64,000 nucleotides of DNA from Haloferax massiliensis (GCF_001368915.1 NZ_CSTE01000002.1:1124497-1188496), one strand, 5' to 3'. Counted from the stretch's first letter, positions 34,012 through 43,396 are shown. The notes: generated by a model from the sequence alone, not told the origin. Numbers and translations are program-made.

Positions 34012-36951
34012 ATGAAGATACGAACGAAACTTATCGCACTCTGTCTCGCCATCTCGTTGATTCCCGTGGCGATCGTCGGGGTCGCAGGCGTTCAGGGAAT
34101 GAATAGCATTGGGAACTATGCACAAGACCAAAGCGAGGCGACGCTCGAATCGCAGATCACCGGCGACCTGAACCACACCGTCGCCGCCCGGCAAGAGGAG
34201 ATCCAGAACCTGCTCGACGCCCGCCGAATCGACGCCCTCGCGCTGGCGAACTCGGCACCGGTGCAGAACTACGAGGCCGCCCGCGCCGGCGAGATGGAAC
34301 TCGTCCAAGAACAGAGTCAAGCGCAGTTGGGGTACATGGCGCTCCAGATGCGGGCCACCGTCGAGACCACGAAACAGACGGTGCTCGCGAACCAGTACGG
34401 CGGACAGGACTGGGAGGACCTCACGCCGGCGCAGCAACAACAGGTGAAAGACCGAGTCGAGGCGCGAATCGCCGGCACGGCGGGAAGCGGCGTTCAACAG
34501 GGCGGGACGCTCTCCGACGCGTTCCGACCGGGCTACGTCGGGTCGACCGGCTACGCGTTCGTCCTGAACGGCGACCTCGACTTCGTCGTCCACCACAGCC
34601 TCGACGACGGGGTCAACGCCGTCGACGACGCCGAGATAGCGGCGTTCAATCAGGTCCCATCCGAAATCGAGTCCAACCCCGCCGTCCGCGACGGCGAGGA
34701 GTGGGGCATCGTCGAGTACGAGTGGGAAGACACCACTCAGGAGGGCAACCCCGTCGAGGAGAAGTTCGTCGCGTACGCCTACCACGAGGACTTCGACTGG
34801 GTGCTCGCGCCGAGCGTCTACTACTACGAGTTGCAGACGGCCGCCGTCGTCGACGCCCGCGGCCAGATTAACGACTCGTTCCGGAGCTACCTCGAAACCC
34901 GCGCCGTGACCATCGACGGCGAGGAGCGCCCCGCCTACGACGAGGTGCTTTTCACCGACGAGAACGGACAGGGAATCGTCCAAGCGACGCGCACAGACGA
35001 CGGCATCGCCACCGAGTCGGTGGCCGACACCTCGTTCGCGGACGAGGCGTGGTTCGAGAGCGCGGCCAGGCTTCAGGAAGGCGAAATCCAAGTCAGTGAG
35101 GTGGTACCGACCGACGACGGGACCACGGTCTACGTCACCGCGCCGGTCTACCACGGGAACGAGCTCACGGGGACCATCACGCTCCAGTTCAACTTCGACC
35201 TCCTCAACGTGCTCATCGACGACATCACGGTCGGCGAAACCGGCCACATGAGCATCGTGAGCGAAGGGGGTGCGCTTCTGACTGACCCGAAGGAGTCGCT
35301 CGGAACCGTCGAAGGCGAAGTCGCCGAGAACCTCTCTGCCGGTCTCGTCCAGCGCGGCCTCACCACCTACGAGACGGCCGGCGAAAGCGGTGACTCGGCC
35401 CGGTACTTCGTCGGGTACGCACCGCTCCACTTCGGCAACGGGCAGTACAAACTCGTTGCGACCGTCCCCGAGTCCGACGTGACGGGGCCGGTCGAACAGC
35501 TCGGACAGGCGATGAACGACCGCGCAGACACCTCTCGGAACATCATCCTGCTGTTGATGGTCGGCATCATCGTGGTCGTCGTCGGCGTCGGCTACGTCGC
35601 CGCGCGGTACTTCTCGGAGCCGATCGAGGCGCTCCGTGACCGCGCCCAGTCGCTCGCCCGCGGGCGGTTCGACGACAGCGAGGATATCGACGCCAACGAC
35701 GACGAACTCGGCGAACTCGTCGAAGCGTTCGACGACATGCAGGAGAACCTCCAACGGCAGGTCTCGGCGCTCCGAACCGCGGGGACGGAACTCGGCGACG
35801 GCAACCTCGACCAAGACCTGCGGACCGACCTCCCCGGCGAGTTCGGCGCCATCATGTCCGACCTCGACACCGGGATTCAGAAGCTCCAGGACGGCTTCGT
35901 CGAGGTGCAGTCCGTCGCCGACGAGTTCGCGGCGGTGAGCAACGAGACGGTGTCGAGCGCGAAGGAAATCGAGTCCGCGAGTCAGGAGACCGCGCGGTCG
36001 GTCGAGGAGATCGCCCACGGCGCGGAACAGCAGACCGAGCGGCTCCAGACGGTCGCCGACGAGATGAACGACCTCTCTGCGACCATCGAGGAGGTCGCCG
36101 CCTCCGCCGACGGCGTCGTCCAGTCCGCCAACGAGGCCGTGTCGCTCGCCGACGAGGGGCGCGAGCACGCCGCGGAGGCGACAGACGAGATATCGACCAT
36201 CGAGACCGAGGCCGACGAGGCCGTCGAGCGGGTCGAAGCCCTCGGCGAGCAGGTGGGCGAAATCAACGAAATCGTCCAGCTCATCAACGACATCGCGGAG
36301 CAGACGGACCTGCTCGCGCTCAACGCCTCCATCGAGGCCGCCCGCGCGGGCGAGGCCGGCGAGGGCTTCGCCGTCGTCGCCAACGAAATCAAGGCGCTCG
36401 CCAAGGAGGCCAGTCAGGCCACAGACGAGGTCGAGTCCCGAATCGACGAGGTGCGCGAGAGCGCCGACGGCACGGTCGACGCCATGCAGTCCATGCAGGA
36501 CAGCGTCGAGAGCGGCTCCGAGACCATCGGCGACGCCATCGAGATGTTCGACCACATCTCCGGGGCGATTCGGGAGGCCGAACACGGCGTCGAGGAGATT
36601 TCGCAGGCGACCGAGAATCAGGCCGTCTCGACCGAGGAGGTCGTCTCGATGGTCGACGACGTGTCGAGCGTGAGCGAGGAGACCACCTCGGAGACGGCGA
36701 CGGTCTCCGCGGCGACCGAAGAGCAGACCGCCGCGATAAACGAGGTCACGCGGAACATCCAGCAGGTGTCGGAGTCCGCCCAGTCGCTCAACGATCTCGT
36801 CGGCCGGTTCGACGTCGGGCAGGGCGAACGCGGCGGCGGAGCCGACGCCGCGTCGGGCGAGACGAGTCCCGCCGCGTCGTCGCAGTCTGGCTCACAGGCC
36901 GTCGCCGACGGCTCGGGTGAGGGGACCGGTCCCTCGCCGTCGGACGACTGA
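34012..36951 (+). CDS. Methyl-accepting chemotaxis (halobacterial) transducer
   Basis: A 979-residue membrane receptor. TM1 is at about residues 7-27, followed by a large extracytoplasmic region to about 505 that looks like a double-Cache sensor, TM2 at about 510-535 (IILLLMVGIIVVVVGVGYVA), a HAMP segment, and a long coiled-coil signalling domain. The invariant hairpin tip is seen near 760-800 (EQTDLLALNASIEAARAGE, then GFAVVANEIKAL), and the C-terminus is a disordered Ser/Gly/Asp tail. It should couple an external ligand to CheA/CheW. I chose the ATG at 34012 (MKIRTKLIAL); a TTTTATA box near 33906-33912 gives a long leader of about 75 bases. Confidence 0.92.
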   Translation: MKIRTKLIALCLAISLIPVAIVGVAGVQGMNSIGNYAQDQSEATLESQITGDLNHTVAARQEEIQNLLDARRIDALALANSAPVQNYEAARAGEMELVQEQSQAQLGYMALQMRATVETTKQTVLANQYGGQDWEDLTPAQQQQVKDRVEARIAGTAGSGVQQGGTLSDAFRPGYVGSTGYAFVLNGDLDFVVHHSLDDGVNAVDDAEIAAFNQVPSEIESNPAVRDGEEWGIVEYEWEDTTQEGNPVEEKFVAYAYHEDFDWVLAPSVYYYELQTAAVVDARGQINDSFRSYLETRAVTIDGEERPAYDEVLFTDENGQGIVQATRTDDGIATESVADTSFADEAWFESAARLQEGEIQVSEVVPTDDGTTVYVTAPVYHGNELTGTITLQFNFDLLNVLIDDITVGETGHMSIVSEGGALLTDPKESLGTVEGEVAENLSAGLVQRGLTTYETAGESGDSARYFVGYAPLHFGNGQYKLVATVPESDVTGPVEQLGQAMNDRADTSRNIILLLMVGIIVVVVGVGYVAARYFSEPIEALRDRAQSLARGRFDDSEDIDANDDELGELVEAFDDMQENLQRQVSALRTAGTELGDGNLDQDLRTDLPGEFGAIMSDLDTGIQKLQDGFVEVQSVADEFAAVSNETVSSAKEIESASQETARSVEEIAHGAEQQTERLQTVADEMNDLSATIEEVAASADGVVQSANEAVSLADEGREHAAEATDEISTIETEADEAVERVEALGEQVGEINEIVQLINDIAEQTDLLALNASIEAARAGEAGEGFAVVANEIKALAKEASQATDEVESRIDEVRESADGTVDAMQSMQDSVESGSETIGDAIEMFDHISGAIREAEHGVEEISQATENQAVSTEEVVSMVDDVSSVSEETTSETATVSAATEEQTAAINEVTRNIQQVSESAQSLNDLVGRFDVGQGERGGGADAASGETSPAASSQSGSQAVADGSGEGTGPSPSDD

Positions 36952-37011
36952 GTCAGCGACCGCGACTGCGTCGCCGACTGCGACGCGACGCGACCCGTCG
37001 GCCCGCGCCGA

Positions 37012-38706
37012 CTACCGGTCTACTTCTCCCATTATCGTGTCGAGACTTCCGAGCGCCGCGATGAGGTCCGGGATGTACTCGCCTTCGGCCATCTCGGGGA
37101 GCGCCTGGAGGTTCGAAAACGAGGGGCCGCGAATCTTGAACCGCGCGGGGGTGTCGGTGCCGTCGGCGCGGATGTAGATACCGAGTTCTCCCTTCGCGGC
37201 CTCGACGGCGCGGTACACCTCGGTGTCGTCGTCGGGTTTGATGGTGCGCGGGACGTTCGACTGGATGGTCCGTTCGTCCTCGGGCCAGCCTTCGAGCAGG
37301 TCGACGCACTGGGCGACGATGTTGGCCGACTCCTCGACCTCGCGGAGGCGGACGAGCAGGCGCGCGAAGTTGTCGCAGTCCTCTTCGACGGCGACCGCCC
37401 AGTCGAGTTCGTCGTAGTAGCCGTAGGGGTCGTCGCGGCGGAGGTCGTAGTCGATGCCGGAGCCGCGGGCGACCGGCCCCGTCACGCCGTAGTCCTTCGC
37501 CACCTCCGGCGGGAGGATGCCGGTGTCGACCGTGCGGGCCTGCAGAATCTCGTTCGCCGTCAGGAGGTCGCGGTACTCGCGTAACTTCTCGGGGAGGCCG
37601 TCGACGAACGCCCGGACCTTCTCGAAGAACTCCTCGCGGGGTTCGGGGAGGTCCCAGACGACCCCGCCGAGCCGGAAGTAGTTGAACATCAGCCGCTGGC
37701 CCGTGAGGTCTTCGAGGACGTTCTGGACGAGTTCGCGGTCGCGGAGCGCGTACTGAAACGTCGCCGTGAAGTCGCCGATGACGTCGAGGGCGTACGCGCC
37801 GACCGCGAGCATGTGCGAGAGGATGCGGCTCAGTTCGGCCGCCAGCGTCCGGAGCACCTGCGCGTACTCTGGTACGTCGATGTCCGCCAGCGCCTCGGCG
37901 GTGCGGGCGTAGGCCCACTCGTTGAGGAGGCCGCCGCCGCCCCAGTCCCAGCGGTCGGGGTACGGCATAATCTGGTGTCGGTAGGTTCCCCGCTGGCACA
38001 TCTGCTCCTCGCAGCGGTGGATGTAGCCGATGTCGGGCTCGACGTCGGCGACCTGCTCGCCGTCCAGCGCGACCTGCAGGTGCATCACGCCGTGGGTCGC
38101 CGGGTGGTGCGGCCCGATGTTGAGAAGCATCGTGTTCGTGTCCGCGCGGCCGTCTTCGGCGAGCGGGTTCGCGTTCTCGTCGTACCGGACGACTTGGGGG
38201 CGCGTCTGGTCGTAGTCCAGCCCGAGCGGGTGGCCCTGCCACGTCTCCGGCAGGAGGATGCGGCGCAGGTCCGGGTGGTCCTCGTACCGGATGCCGACGA
38301 GGTCGTACGCCTCCCGCTCGTGCCACTCGGCAGTCCGAAACGCCGGCGCGGCGGACTCGCTCACCGGGTCCGAGCGGGGCGTCGGGACGACGACGCTCGC
38401 CTCTCGGGTCGGGTCGTCGTAGGACTTCAGGTGGTAGACGGACTCGTAGCGGTCCTCGTACTCCTGTGCGGTCACACACGACAGGTGGTCGAGGCCGAGA
38501 CCGTCGCGGAGGGCCGAAAGCGACGACTGCACCGCGTCGGGGCGAATCTGCACCGCGGGCGCGTGGACGTGTTCCTCGGTGGCGAGGGCGGCGTCGCCCA
38601 GCGCCCGCCGGAGCGCGTCGGCGTCGAGGGGACCGGCGTCGTCGGCGGCGGGCGCGGCGGGGTCGTCGTCGGACTCGGGGGGCTGCTGCGGGCGTTCGAG
38701 TGACAT
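37012..38706 (-). CDS. Orphan NuoCD paralogue
   Basis: A 564-residue protein that aligns along its full length with nuoCD of this window, with roughly three quarters of residues identical by eye. Both the C part (HEREAYDLVGIRYEDHPDLR) and the D part (LNIGPHHPATHGVMH, GSLDTIMGEVDR) are intact, so it is not a pseudogene. Key difference: the quinone-ligand tyrosine expected in PYPDRWDY is Trp255 (PYPDRWDWGGGG). No other nuo gene lies near. The start MSLERPQ at 38706 parallels MSLEEQQ of nuoCD; the GTG at 38718 is less likely. It is divergent from a Bat-type regulator and converges with the transducer gene. Role unknown. Confidence 0.88.
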   Translation of the reverse strand: MSLERPQQPPESDDDPAAPAADDAGPLDADALRRALGDAALATEEHVHAPAVQIRPDAVQSSLSALRDGLGLDHLSCVTAQEYEDRYESVYHLKSYDDPTREASVVVPTPRSDPVSESAAPAFRTAEWHEREAYDLVGIRYEDHPDLRRILLPETWQGHPLGLDYDQTRPQVVRYDENANPLAEDGRADTNTMLLNIGPHHPATHGVMHLQVALDGEQVADVEPDIGYIHRCEEQMCQRGTYRHQIMPYPDRWDWGGGGLLNEWAYARTAEALADIDVPEYAQVLRTLAAELSRILSHMLAVGAYALDVIGDFTATFQYALRDRELVQNVLEDLTGQRLMFNYFRLGGVVWDLPEPREEFFEKVRAFVDGLPEKLREYRDLLTANEILQARTVDTGILPPEVAKDYGVTGPVARGSGIDYDLRRDDPYGYYDELDWAVAVEEDCDNFARLLVRLREVEESANIVAQCVDLLEGWPEDERTIQSNVPRTIKPDDDTEVYRAVEAAKGELGIYIRADGTDTPARFKIRGPSFSNLQALPEMAEGEYIPDLIAALGSLDTIMGEVDR

Positions 38707-38803
38707 GGCGGCTGACACCCGCTCGTTCGCCCGGGCGTCGGTTCGGCGTTCTGCCTCACCAGTGCGGCCAGTTTTTATGTCGCGGTCGAATCAACCCGCT
38801 GGC

Positions 38804-39466
38804 ATGAAATCCGTCAGGCTTCGCTTCGCGCCCGACGACGAGCAGATGCACCCGATGCACGAGTTCGTCGCCGACCACGAGGCGTTCGAGCGGACCGAGC
38901 TCCACCACTGGAACCCGACGGTGACAGACAGGAACACCATCGTCTTCGAGGTGTTCGGCTCCGCCATCGAGGCCTACGAGGCGGCGCTCGCGGAGACAGA
39001 GCGCATCCGGTCGTACGAGGTCTCACAGCTCCCCGGCGACTCGTTTTTCATCGTGGTGAACGAGCGGCTCGACCCGGCGGGCGCGAGGCAGACGGCGGCC
39101 GTCACGCGGGGCGACCTCATCGTCGTCCCGCCGGTCGTCTTCGGCGGCGACGGCACGGTGTCGGTGACGCTCGTCGGCACCGACGACGCCCTCCAGTCGG
39201 CGGTCGAGGAGATGCCCGAGGGCCGCGGTCTGGAAATCGTGCGGGTCCGGGAGTACACGGGGCCGGGGAGCGTCTCGGCCGGGTCGCTGTCGCCCCGCCA
39301 GCGCGAGGCCGTCGAGGCCGCCGTCGACTGCGGCTACTACCGCGAGCCGCGGACCGGGTCGGTCGCCGACGTGGCCGCCCGGCTCGACTGCTCGACGAGC
39401 ACCGCGGCGGAGCACCTGCGAAAGGCGGAGATGAAAGTCATGGGCGACCTCGTCGGCGGGCCGTGA
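38804..39466 (+). CDS. Bat-type HTH transcription regulator
   Basis: A 220-residue protein with the haloarchaeal bacterio-opsin-activator HTH at the C-terminus (about 155-215): LSPRQREAVEAAVDCGYYRE, VADVAARLDCSTSTAAEHLR and a final amphipathic helix. The N-terminal half is a non-cysteine sensor-like domain of alpha/beta character without a GAF or PAS signature that I can name. A GTTTTTATG box at 38771-38779 gives a leaderless start. It is divergent from the orphan nuoCD with only 97 bases between starts, so it may control that gene. Confidence 0.82.
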   Translation: MKSVRLRFAPDDEQMHPMHEFVADHEAFERTELHHWNPTVTDRNTIVFEVFGSAIEAYEAALAETERIRSYEVSQLPGDSFFIVVNERLDPAGARQTAAVTRGDLIVVPPVVFGGDGTVSVTLVGTDDALQSAVEEMPEGRGLEIVRVREYTGPGSVSAGSLSPRQREAVEAAVDCGYYREPRTGSVADVAARLDCSTSTAAEHLRKAEMKVMGDLVGGP

Positions 39467-39502
39467 CTGCGTGTCGGCCCGCGACGACGGTTCGGGGCCT
39501 GC

Positions 39503-40474
39503 CTAGGGTTCGGCTCGCGCCTCCGGTTCCGCCCACGGCTCCGAGGTGCCCTCGCCGAACAGCTCCCGCATCAGGATGACGATGCTCTCGGGCGGGAACT
39601 GCCCGCGCTCGGTGACGATGGCGTCGACGTAGCGCGGCGGCGTCACGTCGAACGCGGGGTTCTTGACGGTCGGGTTGCCGAGCTCCGCGAGCGTCTCGTC
39701 GTCGACGACCTCCGCGGTGTCGCGCATCTCGATATCGACGGTGTGGCCGGTCATCGTCCCCGGGTGGAGCTTGAGCGTCTGCGCGGCGACCATGATGGGC
39801 GTCCCCCGGTCGCGGGCGTTGACCGCGAGGCCGCTCGTCCCGATTTTGTTGACGACGCTCCCGTCGGCCGCGACGGCGTCCGCGCCGACGAGCACGTGGT
39901 CCACGTCGTTGAGGTAGCGCCGCGCCGCCGAGTCGACGATGAGCGTGACGGGCACGCCCAGTTCGTCGAGTCGCCTCGCGGTGATGTGCCCCTGATTTCT
40001 GGGTCGCGTCTCCTTGACGACGGCCTCGATGTGTTTCCCCTGCTCGACCGCCGCCTCGACGCACGCCAGCGCGTCCGTCGAGTGGCAGTGGGTCATGATG
40101 GTGTCGCCGTCGCGGAGGCGGTTCGCGCCGACCTCGCCGAGGTCGGCCTGCGCCCGTTCGAGGCGGGCGCAGAACTCGTCTGCCGACTCGACGACGTTCT
40201 GTCGGAGTCCCTCGACGGTCGTACTCGACATGCCGCGGAGGACGTACCGGAGGGCGTTGGGGAGGCTCACGGCCGTCGGCCGCGTCTCGTAGAGCGCTCG
40301 CGCGGCCGCACGGAGTTCGGCCCGGAACGCCTCGGCGTCGGCGGCGTCGCTCTCCGTGGCCTGCGTCCGGAGCGCCCGCGCGGCCGAGTCGGCGATGGTC
40401 GCCGCGCCGCGAGTCTCCATCGTGTCGATTTCCGTCGCGGTGCGCCGGACCTCGGGATGTACGCGGTCGTCCAT
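39503..40474 (-). CDS. Ribose-1,5-bisphosphate isomerase
   Basis: A 323-residue member of the eIF2B/MtnA-like isomerase family. It converts ribose-1,5-bisphosphate to ribulose-1,5-bisphosphate, feeding form III RuBisCO. The catalytic cysteine and aspartate regions are seen as DTIMTHCHSTDAL and DHVLVGADAVAADGSVVNK, with the phosphate-binding segment KETRPRNQGHITA. The N-terminal helical domain (about 1-110) is complete. It lies 49 bases downstream of AMP phosphorylase on the same strand and is probably in one operon with it. Confidence 0.9.
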   Translation of the reverse strand: MDDRVHPEVRRTATEIDTMETRGAATIADSAARALRTQATESDAADAEAFRAELRAAARALYETRPTAVSLPNALRYVLRGMSSTTVEGLRQNVVESADEFCARLERAQADLGEVGANRLRDGDTIMTHCHSTDALACVEAAVEQGKHIEAVVKETRPRNQGHITARRLDELGVPVTLIVDSAARRYLNDVDHVLVGADAVAADGSVVNKIGTSGLAVNARDRGTPIMVAAQTLKLHPGTMTGHTVDIEMRDTAEVVDDETLAELGNPTVKNPAFDVTPPRYVDAIVTERGQFPPESIVILMRELFGEGTSEPWAEPEARAEP

Positions 40475-40523
40475 GCGGGAACTACGGGCGTCGGACGCAA
40501 AAAGGTCGCCGCGGGGACGGCGT

Positions 40524-42002
40524 TCAGACCCGGTCGACCAGCGCCTCGTCGGGGTGTCGGACCCGGACGGTCTCGACGCGCTCGGTGAGCGCCTTCGCGT
40601 CGGCGAGCTTGTCCTCGGACTCGGCGTGGACGGTGAACAGCGTCTCGCCGCTGGCGGCCATCTCGCCGACGCGGCGGTGGAGTTCGAGGCCCGCGCCGGG
40701 GTCTCGCGGCGCGCCGGCCCGGCGGGCGACTTCGTTGACGAGGCGGTTGTTGATGTGCGTGACCACGCCGTCGCGGGCGGCGCGGACCGCGACGGTGTGC
40801 CGCCCCGGCGAGAGGTCGGCGGCCTCCACGTCGGGGTCGCCGTTCTGCGCGGCGAGTATCTCGCGGAACGTCTCCTCGGCCTGACCCGAGTCCAGAATCT
40901 CGGCGGCGTCGGCGTCGACGCCGGTGGACTCGAAAAGCAGGTCGGCGAGGCGAATCGCCTTCATCCGCAGGTCGTTCGGGCCGCCGCCGGCGAGCGTGGC
41001 GAGGACCTCGCGGGCTTCGAGCACGGGGCCGACGCCGCGGCCGACCGGGGCGGCCCCGTTCGTGATGGCGCACTCGACGGCCATCCCGAGGTGGTCGCCG
41101 ACGCGGTTGAAATCCTCCGCGAGTTCGCGCGCCTCGGCGAGGCTCTCGACTTTCGCGCCCTCGCCGTAGGGGATGTCGACGACGACGTTGGTCGAGCCGG
41201 CGCTCTTTTTCTTCGAGAGGACGGAGGCGATGAGTTGGCCCTTCGGGTCGATGGAAAGCGGCGTCTCGGCGCGGATGATGCGGTCGTCGACCGGCGAGAG
41301 ATTCACCGCGCCGCCCCAGACGAGACAGCCGCCGGTCTCCCCGACGATGTCGCGTATCTCCGGGACGGAGAACTCCACGTCGCAGAGGACCTCCATCGTG
41401 TCGGCGGTGCCCGCCGCGGAGGTGACCGCCCGCGAGGAGGTCTTCGGAATCTTCAGCCCCGCCGCGGCGACGATGGGAACGAGAATCGGCGTGACGCGGT
41501 TGCCCGCGACGCCCCCGATGGAGTGTTTGTCGGCGATGACCGGCTCCTCCCACGCGATGGTCTCGCCCGCGTCGGCCATCGACTCCGTGAGGTGCATCGT
41601 CTCTTCGAGGGACAGCCCGTTCGTGTAGGTCGCGGAGACGTACGCCCCGAGTTCCACGTCGGCGAGGCGCTCTTCGTAGATGTCGCGGACGATTCGCGAG
41701 AGTTCGTCGGCTTCGAGTTCGATGTCGTCGAGCTTCTTGCGGATGTAGTACACCGAGTCGGGCTGCGGCGCGACCGACACCTCGACCGCGCCTTCGAGGT
41801 GGTCGAGGCGGCGCGTCACGCCGAGGGTCCCCTCGGAGACGAGTTCGTCCGTCAGCTCGACGATGCCGATGGTCGTCCGGCCGCCCCGACGCAGTTGGAC
41901 GCGTTCGAGCGCGTGGACCCCGAGTTCGGCCGCGTCGCTCTCGTTCAGGAGGACCGTCGGCGACCGGGTGCCGATGTCGATGTGCTCGGCGACGAGTTGC
42001 AT
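40524..42002 (-). CDS. deoA: AMP phosphorylase
   Basis: A 492-residue archaeal thymidine-phosphorylase-like enzyme releasing adenine from AMP and forming ribose-1,5-bisphosphate. An N-terminal extension domain of about 85 residues (typical of the archaeal AMP-specific group) precedes the catalytic part. Motifs: ADKHSIGGVAGNRVTP (nucleotide phosphorylase signature), KTSSRAVTSAAGTADTMEVL, and KKKSAGSTNVVVDIPYGEGAK. The active-site histidine and lysines are retained. It is the first gene of a unit with the R15P isomerase. Confidence 0.92.
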   Translation of the reverse strand: MQLVAEHIDIGTRSPTVLLNESDAAELGVHALERVQLRRGGRTTIGIVELTDELVSEGTLGVTRRLDHLEGAVEVSVAPQPDSVYYIRKKLDDIELEADELSRIVRDIYEERLADVELGAYVSATYTNGLSLEETMHLTESMADAGETIAWEEPVIADKHSIGGVAGNRVTPILVPIVAAAGLKIPKTSSRAVTSAAGTADTMEVLCDVEFSVPEIRDIVGETGGCLVWGGAVNLSPVDDRIIRAETPLSIDPKGQLIASVLSKKKSAGSTNVVVDIPYGEGAKVESLAEARELAEDFNRVGDHLGMAVECAITNGAAPVGRGVGPVLEAREVLATLAGGGPNDLRMKAIRLADLLFESTGVDADAAEILDSGQAEETFREILAAQNGDPDVEAADLSPGRHTVAVRAARDGVVTHINNRLVNEVARRAGAPRDPGAGLELHRRVGEMAASGETLFTVHAESEDKLADAKALTERVETVRVRHPDEALVDRV

Positions 42003-42062
42003 ACCCGAAGGTCGGACGAGAGCGTCAATAAATCGACCCCGAGTCTCGGGGACGGAGAACGC

Positions 42063-42488
42063 TTACGCGAGGTGGGATTCGACGAGGTTCTTCAGGTCGT
42101 CGTAGCCGCGGACGCCGACGAGCTGTTCGACCGCCTCGCCGTCGGCGAAAAGCACCATCGTCGGGACGCCCCGGACCTGGTACTGGGCGGCGAGCTCCTG
42201 GTTCGCGTCCACGTCGACCTTGGCGACCGCGGCGTCGGTGTTCTCCGCGAGCTTCTTCACGGTGGGTTCGAGCATCTTGCACGGGCCGCACCAATCCGCG
42301 TAGAAGTCGACGAGCACCACGTCGTACGACGACACGGCGTCTTCCAGCTCTGACGCGCCGTCGACGTGGATGGGCTCTGCCGGCCCAGCCGCGGTTTCTT
42401 TCGCCGCGCTCCCGCCGTCACCGCGGAGCTTGGATTCGAGTTGTTCGCGTTTCTGCTTCCGAATATCGGTCAGTTCGTCGTCGGACAT
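42063..42488 (-). CDS. trxA: Thioredoxin
   Basis: A 141-residue cytosolic thiol-disulfide oxidoreductase with the active-site motif WCGPCK in DFYADWCGPCKMLEPTVKKL and the cis-proline loop RGVPTMVLF. A charged N-terminal extension of about 45 residues (rich in Lys, Glu and Ala) precedes the fold. The start is the ATG at 42488; a GTTATTAGG box about 27 bases before it supports a leaderless transcript. The longer frame to 42539 is not needed. Confidence 0.93.
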   Translation of the reverse strand: MSDDELTDIRKQKREQLESKLRGDGGSAAKETAAGPAEPIHVDGASELEDAVSSYDVVLVDFYADWCGPCKMLEPTVKKLAENTDAAVAKVDVDANQELAAQYQVRGVPTMVLFADGEAVEQLVGVRGYDDLKNLVESHLA

Positions 42489-42701
42489 ACCTACCGATAC
42501 CGGCCGCACCCTAATAACAGTTTTGTACAATTCGAACAATAACGGCCATCGATCGACCGACGGTAGCGCGCGACACGGGTCGGGGCGGAGTGGCGACTCG
42601 TGGCCGGACGACGAGGAGAAACGGCGGGGAGCGCGACCGCGAGTCGCGGGTTGATTCGAAGGCGGTTCGGCGGGTCCGGAGACAGTCCCCCGGTCCGAGC
42701 G

Positions 42702-42995
42702 TCAGTCGACGTACAGCGAGTAGGTGATGACCGCGAAGCCGACGAGCGTCAGCACCGAGTCGAAGAGCAGTCCGGTGGCGAGGTCGACGTTGAGAATCAC
42801 GTCGAGCGCACCGCCGAGCATCGCGCCGAGCGTGACGACGCCGAACCCGAGCGCGAGCGCGCGGAGCGACGCCGCACCGGTGTTCCGGTACGCCTTGTAG
42901 CTGAAGTAGGTGATGAGCCCGCCGAGGACGAGGATGCCCGTCTTGACGACGATTATCATCGTCGCAATCGTCGGCGAGGCGCTGAGGTGCCCCAT
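42702..42995 (-). CDS. Small three-helix membrane protein paired with an HTH regulator
   Basis: A 97-residue protein with three hydrophobic helices (about 9-30, 45-66 and 72-95) and few charges. Its ATG shares one base with the stop of the HTH gene upstream (TGATG), so the two are translated together. A regulator plus membrane partner of this kind is common in haloarchaea and may sense membrane or redox state (inference). The gap down to 42489 contains the thioredoxin promoter and a weak GCGAC/GTCGC hairpin near 42640-42652. Confidence 0.6.
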   Translation of the reverse strand: MGHLSASPTIATMIIVVKTGILVLGGLITYFSYKAYRNTGAASLRALALGFGVVTLGAMLGGALDVILNVDLATGLLFDSVLTLVGFAVITYSLYVD

Positions 42996-43369
42996 CAGGT
43001 CTCCCTCCGGACCCGCGACCAGATGTCCGCGAGGCGTTCGTCGGGCGTCTGCTCGGGGCGGCCGACCGCGACGTCGAAGTCGCGGTCCTCGTTGAGCGCG
43101 ATTCGCACCTCGTCGAAGGCGACCTCGTAGGTCGTCGCGTGGTGGCCGTCCGCGCGAATCTGGGTCCCCTCGGCGAGGAGCGCCGCGTCCGTGAGCAGGT
43201 CCAGCTTCCTGTACGTCGTCGAAAGCGGGATGTCACACGTGTCTGAGATTTCGCTTGCCGTCATGGGTTCTTCGAGTCCTCTGATGATGGCTCGGGCGTC
43301 CGCGTCGTCGAGCGCGTCGAGCACCGCCGTCAGTTCGGCCGACTCCATCGCGGACCGGTCGCGCGCCAT
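42995..43369 (-). CDS. ArsR-like winged-helix regulator
   Basis: A 124-residue protein with a winged-helix domain in its first two thirds. The helix-turn-helix is MTASEISDTCDIPLSTTYRK followed by LDLLTDAALL, and a beta-hairpin wing holds HHATTYEV. The C-terminus is acidic and short. It probably represses or activates its own operon. A GTTAATAAGG box about 27-33 bases upstream of the ATG gives a leaderless start. It precedes and overlaps the small membrane protein gene. Confidence 0.75.
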   Translation of the reverse strand: MARDRSAMESAELTAVLDALDDADARAIIRGLEEPMTASEISDTCDIPLSTTYRKLDLLTDAALLAEGTQIRADGHHATTYEVAFDEVRIALNEDRDFDVAVGRPEQTPDERLADIWSRVRRET

Positions 43370-43396
43370 TACCCAGACTCACCGACGAGAGCCTTA

